Source: Stieleria magnilauensis (GTDB lineage Bacteria > Planctomycetota > Planctomycetia > Pirellulales > Pirellulaceae). From it: a stretch of 64,000 nucleotides of DNA. The notes under the pieces were generated by a model. It saw only the letters and a program-made list of their open reading frames with translations. It ran no database searches and was not told the origin of the DNA. The DNA lies in the NCBI GenBank assembly GCA_007753675.1, contig CP036432.1, positions 7,752,233-7,816,232 of the forward strand, written 5' to 3'. The number at the start of each line of letters is the position of its first letter. Position 1 is the stretch's first letter. A program made the position numbers and the translations under genes. This document shows, in pieces, positions 40,021 to 49,099 of this stretch.

Positions 40021-41139
40021 ATGCAGAAACGAACGAAGCTCAAGCAACAGTTGTTGATCGCCGGTTGCGCCGGCATGATTGTCACGGCCAGCGGCTGCCG
40101 CAGCGCCATGCCCAAATGGAACATGTTCAGTTGGCGCAGTGCACCCTCGGCCGAAGCGCTCGCCGGTGCCGGTCCAACCGTCACCTACCCCGCGCCTCCC
40201 GGTGAATCCGCAACGCCCGAAGCGATCGCATCGGTCGCCGGCGGAACCAGCGGACCGTCAACACAGAACGTGATCGTGGCATCCGCCCAATCACCCAGTT
40301 CGCCCGTGACGGGCTTTGACGCGGTCGCCGCGGCCAACCGCACCGCATCGTCGACCAACCGGGCCGCCGCCCAAGCGAACGGCTTTAACGTCGCATCAAA
40401 CCCATCAGCCGGCGGAGTGTCTGCAGCCAAATTGCCCGGGTATTCGAATCCCGATGCCGCTGCCCCGGGCAATCATTCTTCCGTTCCGGCGATCCCCGCC
40501 GGCTACCAATTCGGCACCAATGCGAAGTCGGCGGCGCGGCCCGAGGCTGCGGCCAGCAGCCGTTATGCGATGCCGTCGTCCTACCCGGCACCCGGTGTCC
40601 CTGAGTCCGGATCGGGCTCCGCATCCGGCTACACCCTGCCTGCCAACTCCAGTCCCGGAGCAAGTTCCTCGCCCTCTTCCGGCGCGGGCGGTTTCGGTTT
40701 CCCTGCGGCCGGTGCATCGAGCTCGGCAACGTCGCCCGGTGGGTTTGCGCTGCCCGATTCGATGATCAACACGGTCAAGGCCGCCGCATCGGGTGCTTCC
40801 GCGACGGGGCCAACCCAGTCACAGCCGTTCACGCCCAAGCCGTCGACAACCAGCGGGACGGCGACGCAATCGATCGCCGGATCGACAACCAACTCGGGGT
40901 TTAGTCTGCCTGGTGACGCCACGCCGTCGGCGCCAGCGAATGGTTCTGCGACAGCGAATCGCAGCGCGTCGGCACCCTCGTTTTCCACCGCCAGCGCGTC
41001 GCTGGCGCCGTCTGCCAATGGATCGTTCCGATCGAATTCCGGCAGCGGATATGCCCCCGGCAGCACTGCCGGATCGGGCTCTTACCCGACCACCAGCGGT
41101 TATCCGAGTACGGGGACCGACGGAAGCTTTTACCGGTAA
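40021..41139 (+). CDS. Secreted Ser/Gly/Ala/Pro-rich lipoprotein-like protein
   Basis: A 372-residue protein begun at the ATG at 40021, where a signal-type sequence starts (KLKQQLLIAGCAGMIVTAS); both GCAG and GCRS could serve as lipoboxes. After the short ordered segment MPKWNMFSWRSAPSAEALAG the rest is low-complexity, rich in Ser, Gly, Ala, Pro and Thr, and has no regular repeat unit. It may be an intrinsically disordered surface or wall-spanning protein. It diverges from the aldehyde dehydrogenase and is followed 8 bases later by another small secreted gene, so the two are probably an operon. Confidence 0.68.
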   Translation: MQKRTKLKQQLLIAGCAGMIVTASGCRSAMPKWNMFSWRSAPSAEALAGAGPTVTYPAPPGESATPEAIASVAGGTSGPSTQNVIVASAQSPSSPVTGFDAVAAANRTASSTNRAAAQANGFNVASNPSAGGVSAAKLPGYSNPDAAAPGNHSSVPAIPAGYQFGTNAKSAARPEAAASSRYAMPSSYPAPGVPESGSGSASGYTLPANSSPGASSSPSSGAGGFGFPAAGASSSATSPGGFALPDSMINTVKAAASGASATGPTQSQPFTPKPSTTSGTATQSIAGSTTNSGFSLPGDATPSAPANGSATANRSASAPSFSTASASLAPSANGSFRSNSGSGYAPGSTAGSGSYPTTSGYPSTGTDGSFYR

Positions 41140-41147
41140 TCAGACCG

Positions 41148-41576
41148 ATGAACTTGATGATCTACCTCGCGACATGGTCCGCCGTGTCGCTCTCGGCGGC
41201 CACGTTCTCGGCGAGCGGGATTTTGCCGGGCGGCCGCGATTCCAACACGACCGTGGCGGAAGTAGATCTGGTCGAGTTGAACCACTTTCTGGACGACCAT
41301 GGCCGCGAAGTGTTTCGCCAAGTCGTCTTTTTTGACTGGTCCCGAAAGAACCGCCAATTCGAAGTCCGCGCCTGGCGGTTGGTCAAGCATCCCTCGCAAC
41401 TGCCGCGCCAAGTCGACCAGTCATCGACCTACTTGGTCCGCTGGCAAGACAAGTCGATCACACGTCAGGTGCGCGCCAAGTCGATGCGCGAGACGTGGAG
41501 CCAAGAGGACCCGGAGCGAGTCAACCGCGCGATCTTGCCGGAAAATCAGCGTCGACCCCTGTGGCCGACGAACTAG
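41148..41576 (+). CDS. Small secreted protein of unknown function
   Basis: A 142-residue protein with an N-terminal hydrophobic signal (MIYLATWSAVSLSAATF). The mature part is charged, with an ordered section (DLVELNHFLDDHGREVFRQVVFFDW) followed by basic strands and a Pro-rich end. No domain recognised. It begins 8 bases after the low-complexity protein's stop, indicating co-transcription, and is convergent with rplK. Confidence 0.62.
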   Translation: MNLMIYLATWSAVSLSAATFSASGILPGGRDSNTTVAEVDLVELNHFLDDHGREVFRQVVFFDWSRKNRQFEVRAWRLVKHPSQLPRQVDQSSTYLVRWQDKSITRQVRAKSMRETWSQEDPERVNRAILPENQRRPLWPTN

Positions 41577-41687
41577 CGTCTATGCAAGTGCTTCGCCCGA
41601 CGGGATTGCCCAAAGGGCATGCACATCCACAGCCTGGGGGCACGGAACGAGCGCCGCGGAGTGACCGCCACCGCAGGAAAGCTGCGT

Positions 41688-42113
41688 TCAGCCTTCGACG
41701 TCGATGCCCATGCTGCGGGCGGTGCCTTCGATCATTCGGACCGCTTGGTCCATGCTGCGGGCGTTCAGGTCGGCCATCTTCTTGGTGGCGATGTCTTCGC
41801 ACTGGGCACGGGTGACCTTGGCGACTTTGTTGACGTTCGGCACTCCGCTTCCCTTGGCGATTCCGGCGGCCTGCTTCAGCAGCGAGGCTGCCGGCGGGCT
41901 TTTGGTGATGAAGTCAAAGCTGCGGTCGTTGTAGACCGTGACGATGACCGGGATCGGGGTTCCGTTGTATTCTTTGGTGCGATCGTTGAACGCTTGGACG
42001 AACTGTCCCAGGTTCACGCCGAACTTACCCAAGGACGTACCGACGGGAGGAGCCGGAGTGGCTTGACCGCCGGGAACTTGAAACTTTGCCTGTCCTGTAA
42101 CTTGCTTTGCCAT
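41688..42113 (-). CDS. rplK: 50S ribosomal protein L11
   Basis: A 141-residue ribosomal protein at the GTPase-associated centre on 23S rRNA. Typical blocks: KFQVPGGQATPAPPVGTSLG, NLGQFVQAFN, VTVYNDRSFDFITKSPPAASLL, and the C-terminal RNA-binding KVTRAQCEDIATKKMADLNA and AVRMIEGTARSMGI. It is the last gene of the tuf-secE-nusG-rplK run. The usual next gene, rplA, is absent: a convergent plus-strand gene follows about 110 bases downstream. Confidence 0.97.
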   Translation of the reverse strand: MAKQVTGQAKFQVPGGQATPAPPVGTSLGKFGVNLGQFVQAFNDRTKEYNGTPIPVIVTVYNDRSFDFITKSPPAASLLKQAAGIAKGSGVPNVNKVAKVTRAQCEDIATKKMADLNARSMDQAVRMIEGTARSMGIDVEG

Positions 42114-42167
42114 GATCGGATGATTGGTATGATTTTGAGTTGACTGAGTGGTTCGGCGTTAGGTTAA

Positions 42168-42929
42168 CTACACCGGTTCGACTTGCCAGTGATCCAATTC
42201 CATAGGAACGCTGCGGCCGAAAATATTGATGATCACAGTGATGCGGCCGTTGGCTTCATCGACGGCGTCGACATCACCTTCTTGGTTTTCAAAATTCCCT
42301 TCCTTGACCCGCACACGATCGCCGACTTTGAACGGGATCGCGGTTTTGATCGGGGCTTCTTCTTCGTCCTCGGCGATCGGCCGGTTGATGAACCGATCCA
42401 CATCCGCCGGGTCCATCGGCATCGGCTTGCCCGCCGAACCGGTAAAGTCGCTGATCCCGCCGGTTTCGCGGACCAGGAACCAGGTGTCGTCGTTGATGGC
42501 CATGCGGGCCATGATGTAACCGGGCAAAAGCTTTCGTTTGGTGATCCGCTTTTTCCCGTCTCGGGTGAACGTGGCAATGTCTTCGCTGGGGACGACCACG
42601 TCACCGAAGTATTCTTCCATCCCTTCCATCGCGATTTTCTTTCGCAGCGCGTCGGCGATGGAATCTTCGCGGTTGAACGCGACCTTCAGGATGTACCAAT
42701 CCATTTCGATGTCGCCGCTGGGGGCGTCGTCATCATCGTCGTCGCTGTCCAGGAAGACTTCGCCGGTCGATTCACTGGTTGATTCACTGGCCGCTTCGGC
42801 GGTTTCGGCTTCCTGAGCCTCGTTTTCCTCGGCGCCAGCGTCCGCGGAATCGTTTTCCTCAAGCACTTCACTGGACTCGTCAATCACTTCAGAGTCATCG
42901 GTGTTGGGAGATTTGGATTCGTCGGTCAT
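42168..42929 (-). CDS. nusG: Transcription termination/antitermination factor NusG with acidic N-terminal extension
   Basis: Binds the RNA polymerase clamp and links transcription to Rho or to ribosomes. At 253 residues it is about 75 longer than most NusG proteins. The NGN domain starts at MDWYILKVAFNREDS (about residue 76), with KLLPGYIMARM and FLVRETGGISDFTG, and the KOW motif is FKVGDRVRVKEGNFENQEGD. The extra N-terminus is almost wholly Glu, Asp, Ser and Thr (for example SDDDDDDAPSGD), includes a doubled STSE segment and is probably disordered. The start ATG fits the operon; an internal ATG at the NGN domain is an alternative. Confidence 0.95.
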   Translation of the reverse strand: MTDESKSPNTDDSEVIDESSEVLEENDSADAGAEENEAQEAETAEAASESTSESTGEVFLDSDDDDDDAPSGDIEMDWYILKVAFNREDSIADALRKKIAMEGMEEYFGDVVVPSEDIATFTRDGKKRITKRKLLPGYIMARMAINDDTWFLVRETGGISDFTGSAGKPMPMDPADVDRFINRPIAEDEEEAPIKTAIPFKVGDRVRVKEGNFENQEGDVDAVDEANGRITVIINIFGRSVPMELDHWQVEPV

Positions 42930-43037
42930 TGGAACACTGGAAACGGCTGGGAGCGTAAAACGTGAAAAGCGGCGGGCGAGAGGTGCGGCGACCGACCAGA
43001 TTGCAAATCTACCAGCAAATCGCCTCAGAGCAATCGG

Positions 43038-43496
43038 CTATGCGGTCGCCCACAGGGCATCGAAGAAAGCTTGCCAGAAGACGTCGAACAGGAACAGGGA
43101 AATCGCCAGGATCGCGATCGTCACGATCACGACGACCGAAGCCCGTTTGACCTCGTCGCGGCTGGGCCACGTCACCTTTTTCATTTCCGCTTCGACGGCG
43201 ATCAGAAAATCGGCAAAGCGTGGCCAGTTGATCAGCCGAAAACCGATCCACAGCCCGGCCAGCAAGATGCCCGCGGGGATGCCCACCGCGATCGCCTTGT
43301 TGGACGTGGATCCGTCCAGGGTGGCGTACAGACGCCATGCGCCGAGTGCAACGATCAGCCAGATTGCCAGGACGGTCAACTGGCGGACGATGCGGCCTTG
43401 GTTCGGTTTGTATACGGAAGCGTGGAACAGTTCGCTTGATAGCGAACTTCCACTCGGGGCGGTACTCGCTTTGCTCCCGGCGATGTCTCGAGACAC
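43038..43496 (-). CDS. secE: Preprotein translocase subunit SecE, long form
   Basis: Part of the SecYEG channel in the inner membrane. The conserved SecE core is VEAEMKKVTWPSRDEVKRASVVVIV followed in part by a final membrane helix (TIAILAISLFLFDVFW). At 152 residues the protein is longer than the ~60-residue SecE of most bacteria and has two extra N-terminal helices (VLAIWLIVALGAWRLYA and IPAGILLAGLWIGF), making a three-helix form like that of E. coli. Its position between tuf/tRNA-Trp and nusG supports the call. Confidence 0.94.
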   Translation of the reverse strand: MSRDIAGSKASTAPSGSSLSSELFHASVYKPNQGRIVRQLTVLAIWLIVALGAWRLYATLDGSTSNKAIAVGIPAGILLAGLWIGFRLINWPRFADFLIAVEAEMKKVTWPSRDEVKRASVVVIVTIAILAISLFLFDVFWQAFFDALWATA

Positions 43497-43648
43497 TCGA
43501 TTGTCCTTACGTTCGGATCGGCCGGCTCATTCGGGCCGGCTTTTGTCAGCCAGTGTGGACGGAGGACCCGTTGCCTCCGCGGAAAGGCTCATCGTACATC
43601 CGCTCCCGGTCTTGGCACCAGAGCAGCGTGAAAAGCCGAAAATCAAAG

Positions 43649-43721
43649 CAGGAGTGGAGGGACTTGAACCCGCAACCGCTGGTTTTGGAAACCAGTGCTC
43701 TGCCAATTGAGCTACACTCCT
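43649..43721 (-). tRNA. tRNA-Trp(CCA)
   Basis: A 73-nt cloverleaf with a 7-bp acceptor stem (AGGAGTG/CACTCCT), an anticodon stem CTGGT/ACCAG and a TTCCAAA loop giving anticodon CCA. The terminal CCA is not encoded. It lies between tuf and secE, where many bacteria also have tRNA-Trp. Confidence 0.96.
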
Positions 43722-43862
43722 TCGCTGCGGCCGAACCGAAATTCGGCTTCGCGTAGTTTAAAGCAGAGAACCAACGACCCGACAGGCGGTTCGTTGGTTC
43801 TCGCGTTATTTTTCATCGAGTTTGGCGTCCCAAACAGGTGCCAAACGGTCCCGATTCGGGGA

Positions 43863-45059
43863 CTACTCGACGATTTTGGTCACAACGCCCGAACCGACCG
43901 TTCGGCCACCTTCGCGGATCGCGAAGCGGACGCCATCGTCCATGGCGATCGGCTTGTGCAGTTCGACGGTGACTTTGACGTTGTCGCCGGGCATGCACAT
44001 TTCCGCACCTTCCAGGTTGGCGGTGCCGGTCACGTCGGTGGTTCGGAAGTAGAACTGGGGACGGTAACCGCTGAAGAACGGCGTGTGGCGTCCGCCTTCG
44101 TCTTTGCTCAAGCAGTAGACTTCGGCTTCGAACTTGGTGTGCGGGGTGATCGAGCCCGGCTTGGCCAAAACTTGGCCACGCTGGATTTCTTCACGCTTGA
44201 TACCGCGGAGCAGGCAGCCGACGTTGTCTCCGGCACGTCCTTCGGTCATTTCCTTGCGGAACATTTCGACGCCGGTGCAGGTCGTTTTGGCCGAGTTCGG
44301 GCCGAGGCCGACGATTTCGACTTCTTCGCCGACCTTGATCACGCCACGCTCGATCCGACCGGTCGCGACCGTTCCACGACCTTCGATCGAGAACACGTCT
44401 TCGATGGCCATCAGGAACGGCTTGTCGTCTTCGCGGACGGGCTCGGGGATGTATTCATCCAGCGCTTCCATCAGCTCGGTGATGCACTTGCTGGCTTCCG
44501 GATCGCTGGGGTTGTTGTAGGCCGGCAGTGACGATCCGCGGATCACGGGGACGTCGTCGCCCGGGAAGTCGTACTTGCTGAGCAGTTCACGGGCTTCCAA
44601 TTCGACCAATTCCAACAACTCTTCGTCGTCGACCAAGTCGCACTTGTTGAGGAAGATGACGATGTAAGGAACGCCGACCTGGCGGGCCAGGAGCACGTGT
44701 TCCTTGGTTTGCGGCATCGGGCCGTCGGCGGCCGACACCACCAGGATCGCACCGTCCATCTGGGCGGCACCGGTGATCATGTTCTTGACAAAGTCAGCGT
44801 GGCCCGGGCAGTCGATGTGGGCGTAGTGACGATTGTCCGATTCGTACTCGACGTGGGCGACCGCGATGGTCACCGTCTTGGTTGCGTCACGCACGGTACC
44901 GCCCTTGGCGATATCCGAATATCCCTTGGCTTGTGCCAAGCCTTTGGCGGCTTGGACTGCCAGGATTGCACCCGTCGTCGTTGTTTTACCGTGGTCAATG
45001 TGCCCAATCGTGCCGACGTTCACGTGGGGCTTGGTCCGTTCAAATGTTGCCTTGGCCAT
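43863..45059 (-). CDS. tuf: Elongation factor Tu
   Basis: Delivers aminoacyl-tRNA to the ribosome. The 398-residue protein has the P-loop GHIDHGKTT, the switch-II DCPGHADF, the guanine-specificity NKCDL and a C-terminal beta-barrel ending in VGSGVVTKIVE. It follows four tRNA genes and precedes tRNA-Trp and secE, so it corresponds to the tufB position. No second tuf copy is in the window. It has a 342-base leader after tRNA-Thr(GGT). Confidence 0.98.
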   Translation of the reverse strand: MAKATFERTKPHVNVGTIGHIDHGKTTTTGAILAVQAAKGLAQAKGYSDIAKGGTVRDATKTVTIAVAHVEYESDNRHYAHIDCPGHADFVKNMITGAAQMDGAILVVSAADGPMPQTKEHVLLARQVGVPYIVIFLNKCDLVDDEELLELVELEARELLSKYDFPGDDVPVIRGSSLPAYNNPSDPEASKCITELMEALDEYIPEPVREDDKPFLMAIEDVFSIEGRGTVATGRIERGVIKVGEEVEIVGLGPNSAKTTCTGVEMFRKEMTEGRAGDNVGCLLRGIKREEIQRGQVLAKPGSITPHTKFEAEVYCLSKDEGGRHTPFFSGYRPQFYFRTTDVTGTANLEGAEMCMPGDNVKVTVELHKPIAMDDGVRFAIREGGRTVGSGVVTKIVE

Positions 45060-45473
<414 letters not shown>

Positions 45474-45482
45474 GACGCTCAG

Positions 45483-45553
45483 AGCGGGTGAAGGGAATCG
45501 AACCCTCGTATTCAGCTTGGAAGGCTGCTGCACTACCATTGTGCTACACCCGC
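45483..45553 (-). tRNA. tRNA-Gly(TCC)
   Basis: A 71-nt cloverleaf with acceptor stem GCGGGTG/CACCCGC, loop CTTCCAA (anticodon TCC) and T-loop GTTCGAT. One anticodon-stem pair is a G-A mismatch. CCA is not encoded. It lies 9 bases from tRNA-Thr(GGT). Confidence 0.95.
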
Positions 45554-45629
45554 TTGTCGTGCTCGGGGATCGTTCACCCCCTCAACACGGTTCTCAGATT
45601 CGGAGATCGCGTCATCTCTCATCATTCAG

Positions 45630-45711
45630 TGGGGGCTATTGGATTCGAACCAATGTAGGCGTAGCCAGCGGATTTACAGTCCGCCCCCTTTAACCACTCG
45701 GGCAAACCCCC
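45630..45711 (-). tRNA. tRNA-Tyr(GTA)
   Basis: An 82-nt class II cloverleaf with acceptor GGGGGTT/AGCCCCC (one G-T pair), anticodon loop CTGTAAA (GTA) and a long variable arm, as expected for tRNA-Tyr. CCA is not encoded. Confidence 0.95.
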
Positions 45712-45896
45712 TCAACGTTTATCGTGTTGTCTTGCTCTTGTTGCTCGTCCGGTTCCTGTAAAAACGTGTCTGGAGTGTTCGTCGCGAAGTTTGTCGTTTC
45801 AAGCCGTCAGTGGCAAGGTGGCCAGGGCTTCGGTTGGGAACTTCCGGGTTGTCTGGTGGTCGGTGGTCGATGCCCAGGCCGGGAATCCCGTGCCAG

Positions 45897-45969
45897 AGCC
45901 AGCGGAGGGATTCGAACCCACGACCGGCTGATTACAAATCAGCTGCTCTGCCAACTGAGCTACGCTGGC
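45897..45969 (-). tRNA. tRNA-Thr(TGT)
   Basis: A 73-nt cloverleaf with acceptor GCCAGCG/CGCTGGC, anticodon stem GCTGA/TCAGC and loop TTTGTAA, giving TGT. It is the first tRNA of the cluster, so the promoter should lie beyond 45970, in the roughly 290-base gap before the MBL gene, where I cannot place boxes. Confidence 0.96.
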
Positions 45970-46263
45970 GATTCGACCGCCCTGCCGCCAGGTTGTTCTT
46001 CCTAGCACTGCCTTTTTCCCCGCGCCGATGCCAAGCATCCATCGCTGGGAGACGGCAGAGTTTAGCAATCGATCGTTCTGGGGCAAGCCGGATTTGACCT
46101 CTCCGGTGCTCAAACACCCAGATCGACCTGATTCGCCGGACCGCGACAGGTTCCTCTGGATCCGGTCTCGCTGACATCTGGACAGTCCGCTGAAAACTTC
46201 GGTTCGCTGCGTGAAGCACTCTTTCGGCCATCTGATCGCCGATCATGAGGCAATTCGGCGGTT

Positions 46264-47025
46264 TCAGCGGCCGAATTCAACGACCTCGCGATCGGCGGCC
46301 AAACTGACGCAGGTTTGACGCCCCCGCAGCGCCTCGGTGACCTCGCGAAGCATCAATTCCGGCTCGGCGTCGATCGGATTGACGTGCGTCAGCATCAGAT
46401 GCTTGGGCGCCGACGCCTGGGCGATTTTGGCCAGCCGGCTGCTCCAGGTGTGCCCGGTCTTGTTGGCCCACTCCGAGCTGGCGTCGGAAAAATAGCACTC
46501 GTGCATCAGCAGATCCGCCCCGGCGTTCCACTTGATCGCCTCCCCGCTGTCGTCCCCGGTCGTGTCGGTCAAATACAACAGCCGCGTCCCATCGAGCCAA
46601 TCCAGTCGATACCCGACGGACATGCCCGGGTGCTGTTGAGGTCGCCAGCGGATCGTGCAGTCGCCGATCGTGAATTCGGGCAACGCGTCGATTTCCCGAT
46701 ATTCCGCCTGAATCGGTACCGGAAACAACAGATCTGAAAACAGGTGCTGCTCGATTGCCGCCAGCTTTTCTTTCTCGCCCCAGATTCGCAGCCGATCGAC
46801 GGGCCGTTGATACAACACGTCCAGCAAAAACGTCAGCCCGGCGACATGATCTAGGTGGGCGTGGCTGAGCAGGATGTCCAGCGTCGGCGTCTCAATCAAT
46901 TCGGCCAACCGAAACAGCCCCGTGCCGGCATCCAAGACAATTCCGCTCTCGGGCAAAAAGTAGCAGCTCGTGTGCCGATCCTCGTTGGGGTGATACCCGG
47001 CAGTTCCGAGGCAATGCAGTTGCAT
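46264..47025 (-). CDS. MBL-fold metallo-hydrolase (ribonuclease Z-like)
   Basis: A 253-residue soluble protein with a metallo-beta-lactamase fold. It has the N-terminal LGTAGYHPNEDRHTSC, the zinc-binding LSHAHLDHVAG, a later His in HPGMSVGYRLDW, LYLTDTTGDD, MHECYF and LMLTHVNP, the order seen in RNase Z/phosphodiesterase-type hydrolases. Whether it cleaves tRNA 3' ends or another phosphodiester cannot be told; the neighbouring tRNA cluster is a coincidence of position at present. The RNA methyltransferase gene ends 79 bases upstream on the same strand. Confidence 0.87.
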   Translation of the reverse strand: MQLHCLGTAGYHPNEDRHTSCYFLPESGIVLDAGTGLFRLAELIETPTLDILLSHAHLDHVAGLTFLLDVLYQRPVDRLRIWGEKEKLAAIEQHLFSDLLFPVPIQAEYREIDALPEFTIGDCTIRWRPQQHPGMSVGYRLDWLDGTRLLYLTDTTGDDSGEAIKWNAGADLLMHECYFSDASSEWANKTGHTWSSRLAKIAQASAPKHLMLTHVNPIDAEPELMLREVTEALRGRQTCVSLAADREVVEFGR

Positions 47026-47104
47026 GATCGACTGTGCTGGCGGTTCGGGAGAGCGAAAAAAGCTGGCGTCGGCGTCAATTGTAGTGCAAGCGACGCCCGC
47101 GTTG

Positions 47105-47953
47105 CTATCTCTGCCCCCGTTTCCTCTCCGCCCGCGTCAGCTCGTACAGCAGGATCGCGGCGGCCACCGAGACGTTTAAACTGTCGACCAGCGGTCCGCA
47201 CCCCGGGGCGGTGGGCATGGGAATCGTCACCCGTTCGCTCGCCGCACGCTGCACTTCCTCCGGCAACCCCTGGGCTTCATTGCCCATCACCAGGACCGTC
47301 GGCTGTGCGTCGATGGAAACCTCGCCGATCGCAATCGAATCGGCCGCCAACGTCGACGCCAGGCTGACCACCCCTTGGTCGGCCAGAGACCGTAAATCGC
47401 GGGCCGGATCGCTCATCACCAGCCAACGCATGCCCAGCACCGCTCCCATGCTGACCCGCATCGCCCGCCGAGAAAACGGGTCGACCGAGCGGTGATCGAT
47501 CAAGATCTGTCGGATCCCCAATGCCGCCGCCGAACGCACCATGCTGCCCAGATTCTCCATGTCGGTCGTGTGGACGAGCGCCAGGGAGACCGGATCGGGG
47601 CGGAAATCATCGATCCCGCCGAGCGGTTTTCGCGACGCACTGGCCAGGAAGCCGCGGTGGAAATCGAACCCGGCCAGCTGACGCATCTGGTCGCGGGAAA
47701 CGGCATAGACCGGTGTTCCAACAGCCACCTCACCCAACGCGCCCAAATCGCGGCCCTGTTCGACCACCACCGATCGCACGCCAAAATCGCTGGCGATCAA
47801 TCGGCCCGTGATCAGTTGCCCCTCGACGACGAAGTGTGTCGCGTTCAACACGCGCCCGGTCGGCCGACGCTTCAAGTCGCGAAAGTCCGACAGGCGGGGA
47901 TCGTCGGCCGAATCGATCGGGATCGGCTGGATCAGAGGGTGGCTTCGTGTCAT
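47105..47953 (-). CDS. SpoU/TrmH-family RNA 2'-O-methyltransferase
   Basis: A 282-residue protein. Residues about 1-110 form a substrate-binding domain, and the C-terminal SPOUT domain has the three family motifs: VHTTDMENLGSMVRSAAALG, VLVMGNEAQGLPEEV and DSLNVSVAAAILLYELTR. These enzymes methylate the ribose of tRNA or rRNA with S-adenosylmethionine through a knotted fold. The target is not predictable here. A perfect inverted repeat lies just upstream of the start. Confidence 0.9.
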   Translation of the reverse strand: MTRSHPLIQPIPIDSADDPRLSDFRDLKRRPTGRVLNATHFVVEGQLITGRLIASDFGVRSVVVEQGRDLGALGEVAVGTPVYAVSRDQMRQLAGFDFHRGFLASASRKPLGGIDDFRPDPVSLALVHTTDMENLGSMVRSAAALGIRQILIDHRSVDPFSRRAMRVSMGAVLGMRWLVMSDPARDLRSLADQGVVSLASTLAADSIAIGEVSIDAQPTVLVMGNEAQGLPEEVQRAASERVTIPMPTAPGCGPLVDSLNVSVAAAILLYELTRAERKRGQR

Positions 47954-47991
47954 ACGACGAGTGCTTCGTCAACGATTGGATTGCGGTTGCC

Positions 47992-48069
47992 GCGGAAAAG
48001 GGGTCAGGTACCAAAAATGCGAAGCACCCGTTGGGCCATTTGGTTTTTGGTACCTGACCCCTTTTCCGC
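47992..48069. repeat. Perfect 26-bp inverted repeat with 26-base spacer
   Basis: The left arm 47992-48017 (starts GCGGAAAAGGGGTCAGGTAC) and right arm 48044-48069 are exact reverse complements; the spacer 48018-48043 has no strong structure. It fills most of the 131-base gap between two minus-strand genes. The perfection of the arms indicates recent mobility or selection. Confidence 0.95.
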
Positions 48070-48084
48070 TTTCGTGTCCATCGG

Positions 48085-49014
48085 CTACGGCGTGAACACA
48101 AGCCGCTGCATCTTCGCCGGAATGCCTTCGCTGGTCACCCACACCCGCCCCTTGCCGTCGCCCGCGATCGCTTCGACTTGCTTCAGCTTTGGTAATTCGA
48201 AAATGTCGGGGATCTGCCGCAGACGAGTTTCCAGCGGAATGCGTTTGGAAGCGGGGAAGCGATAGGCTTGAAGGTAATTTGAGATCCAGAGGTCTCCCGT
48301 CAGCGGACAAAAATCCATGCCGGTCGCAAGCGGGATCGCGAGTGTCTGGATCGGCTTGGCTTCCAGTTCGATCACCGAGGGGCCCACTGCCGTCCGATCG
48401 CCTTGCGGACGCTCGGGCAACGGAATCTCGTACATCGTCGCGAGCAACGGCGACTTGCCCAGCATCAAAATCCGTCGCCGGCGGACATCGACCGCGACGG
48501 ATTCACAGTTCCGTGGTCCGCCCGGGTAGCGAATCACCAGGTGCTGGAACGAATTGACGAATGTCCTTTTGCGAGGATCCGGCTCGTCGAACAAGTACAG
48601 CGAAACCGATTTGCGCTGGGCATCGTTGTCGCCCACGTCGGCAACGAGTAACCGAGCCCCGCCGTCGTCGAACGAAGCCATGTCTTCCCAGTCATGCGCC
48701 GCAACCCCACGCAGCACCAGCCGTCCACAATACTTGCCGCTGGTGGTGAACGCGTACAGCCTCGCTTTGTCGCCGGAATCGTTGTGCGACCAAACGCATT
48801 GTGGAGCGACGTGGGAAAACGCCAGGCCGCTGCTCTCGGTCAGTAACGGGGCGTCGAGTTCCAGAAACGCGTGCCCCGCCACAACGGCTTCGTTCTTCGG
48901 TTCCCAGGCGTGGATGTTCGCCGGCGTCAAACAAACAAACCCCGGTAGCCAGACTACCAGGAACGCGAAGGAACATGCGGTGGAAAATCGACGTAGCGTC
49001 GTGCGACGTTGCAT
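48085..49014 (-). CDS. Secreted beta-propeller-like protein of unknown function
   Basis: A 309-residue protein with a long signal peptide (FSTACSFAFLVVWLPGFVCL, cleavage near NIHAW). Short strand-turn patterns resemble propeller blades: ESSGLAFSHVAPQCVWSHND, KARLYAFTTSGKYCGRLVL, RLLVADVGDN, GDLWISNYLQAYRF and GKGRVWVTSEG. No catalytic motif is recognised. Alternatives are an esterase-like or SdiA-regulated-type propeller. It lies downstream of a DapA-family gene on the same strand, separated by 85 bases. Confidence 0.72.
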   Translation of the reverse strand: MQRRTTLRRFSTACSFAFLVVWLPGFVCLTPANIHAWEPKNEAVVAGHAFLELDAPLLTESSGLAFSHVAPQCVWSHNDSGDKARLYAFTTSGKYCGRLVLRGVAAHDWEDMASFDDGGARLLVADVGDNDAQRKSVSLYLFDEPDPRKRTFVNSFQHLVIRYPGGPRNCESVAVDVRRRRILMLGKSPLLATMYEIPLPERPQGDRTAVGPSVIELEAKPIQTLAIPLATGMDFCPLTGDLWISNYLQAYRFPASKRIPLETRLRQIPDIFELPKLKQVEAIAGDGKGRVWVTSEGIPAKMQRLVFTP

Positions 49015-49099
49015 GGATCAGCTTGTGGTTGTTTCCGTCTCCGATCCGACACGAGGCGATTGCCTCACCGGATGCCATTCATTTCCGGAAGCCATTAAT

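Noticed and set aside
39816..40184. N-terminal extension of the aldehyde dehydrogenase by 123 residues
   Set aside because: The added sequence has no ALDH similarity and overlaps the promoter region of the divergent gene; the ATG at 39815 fits the family.
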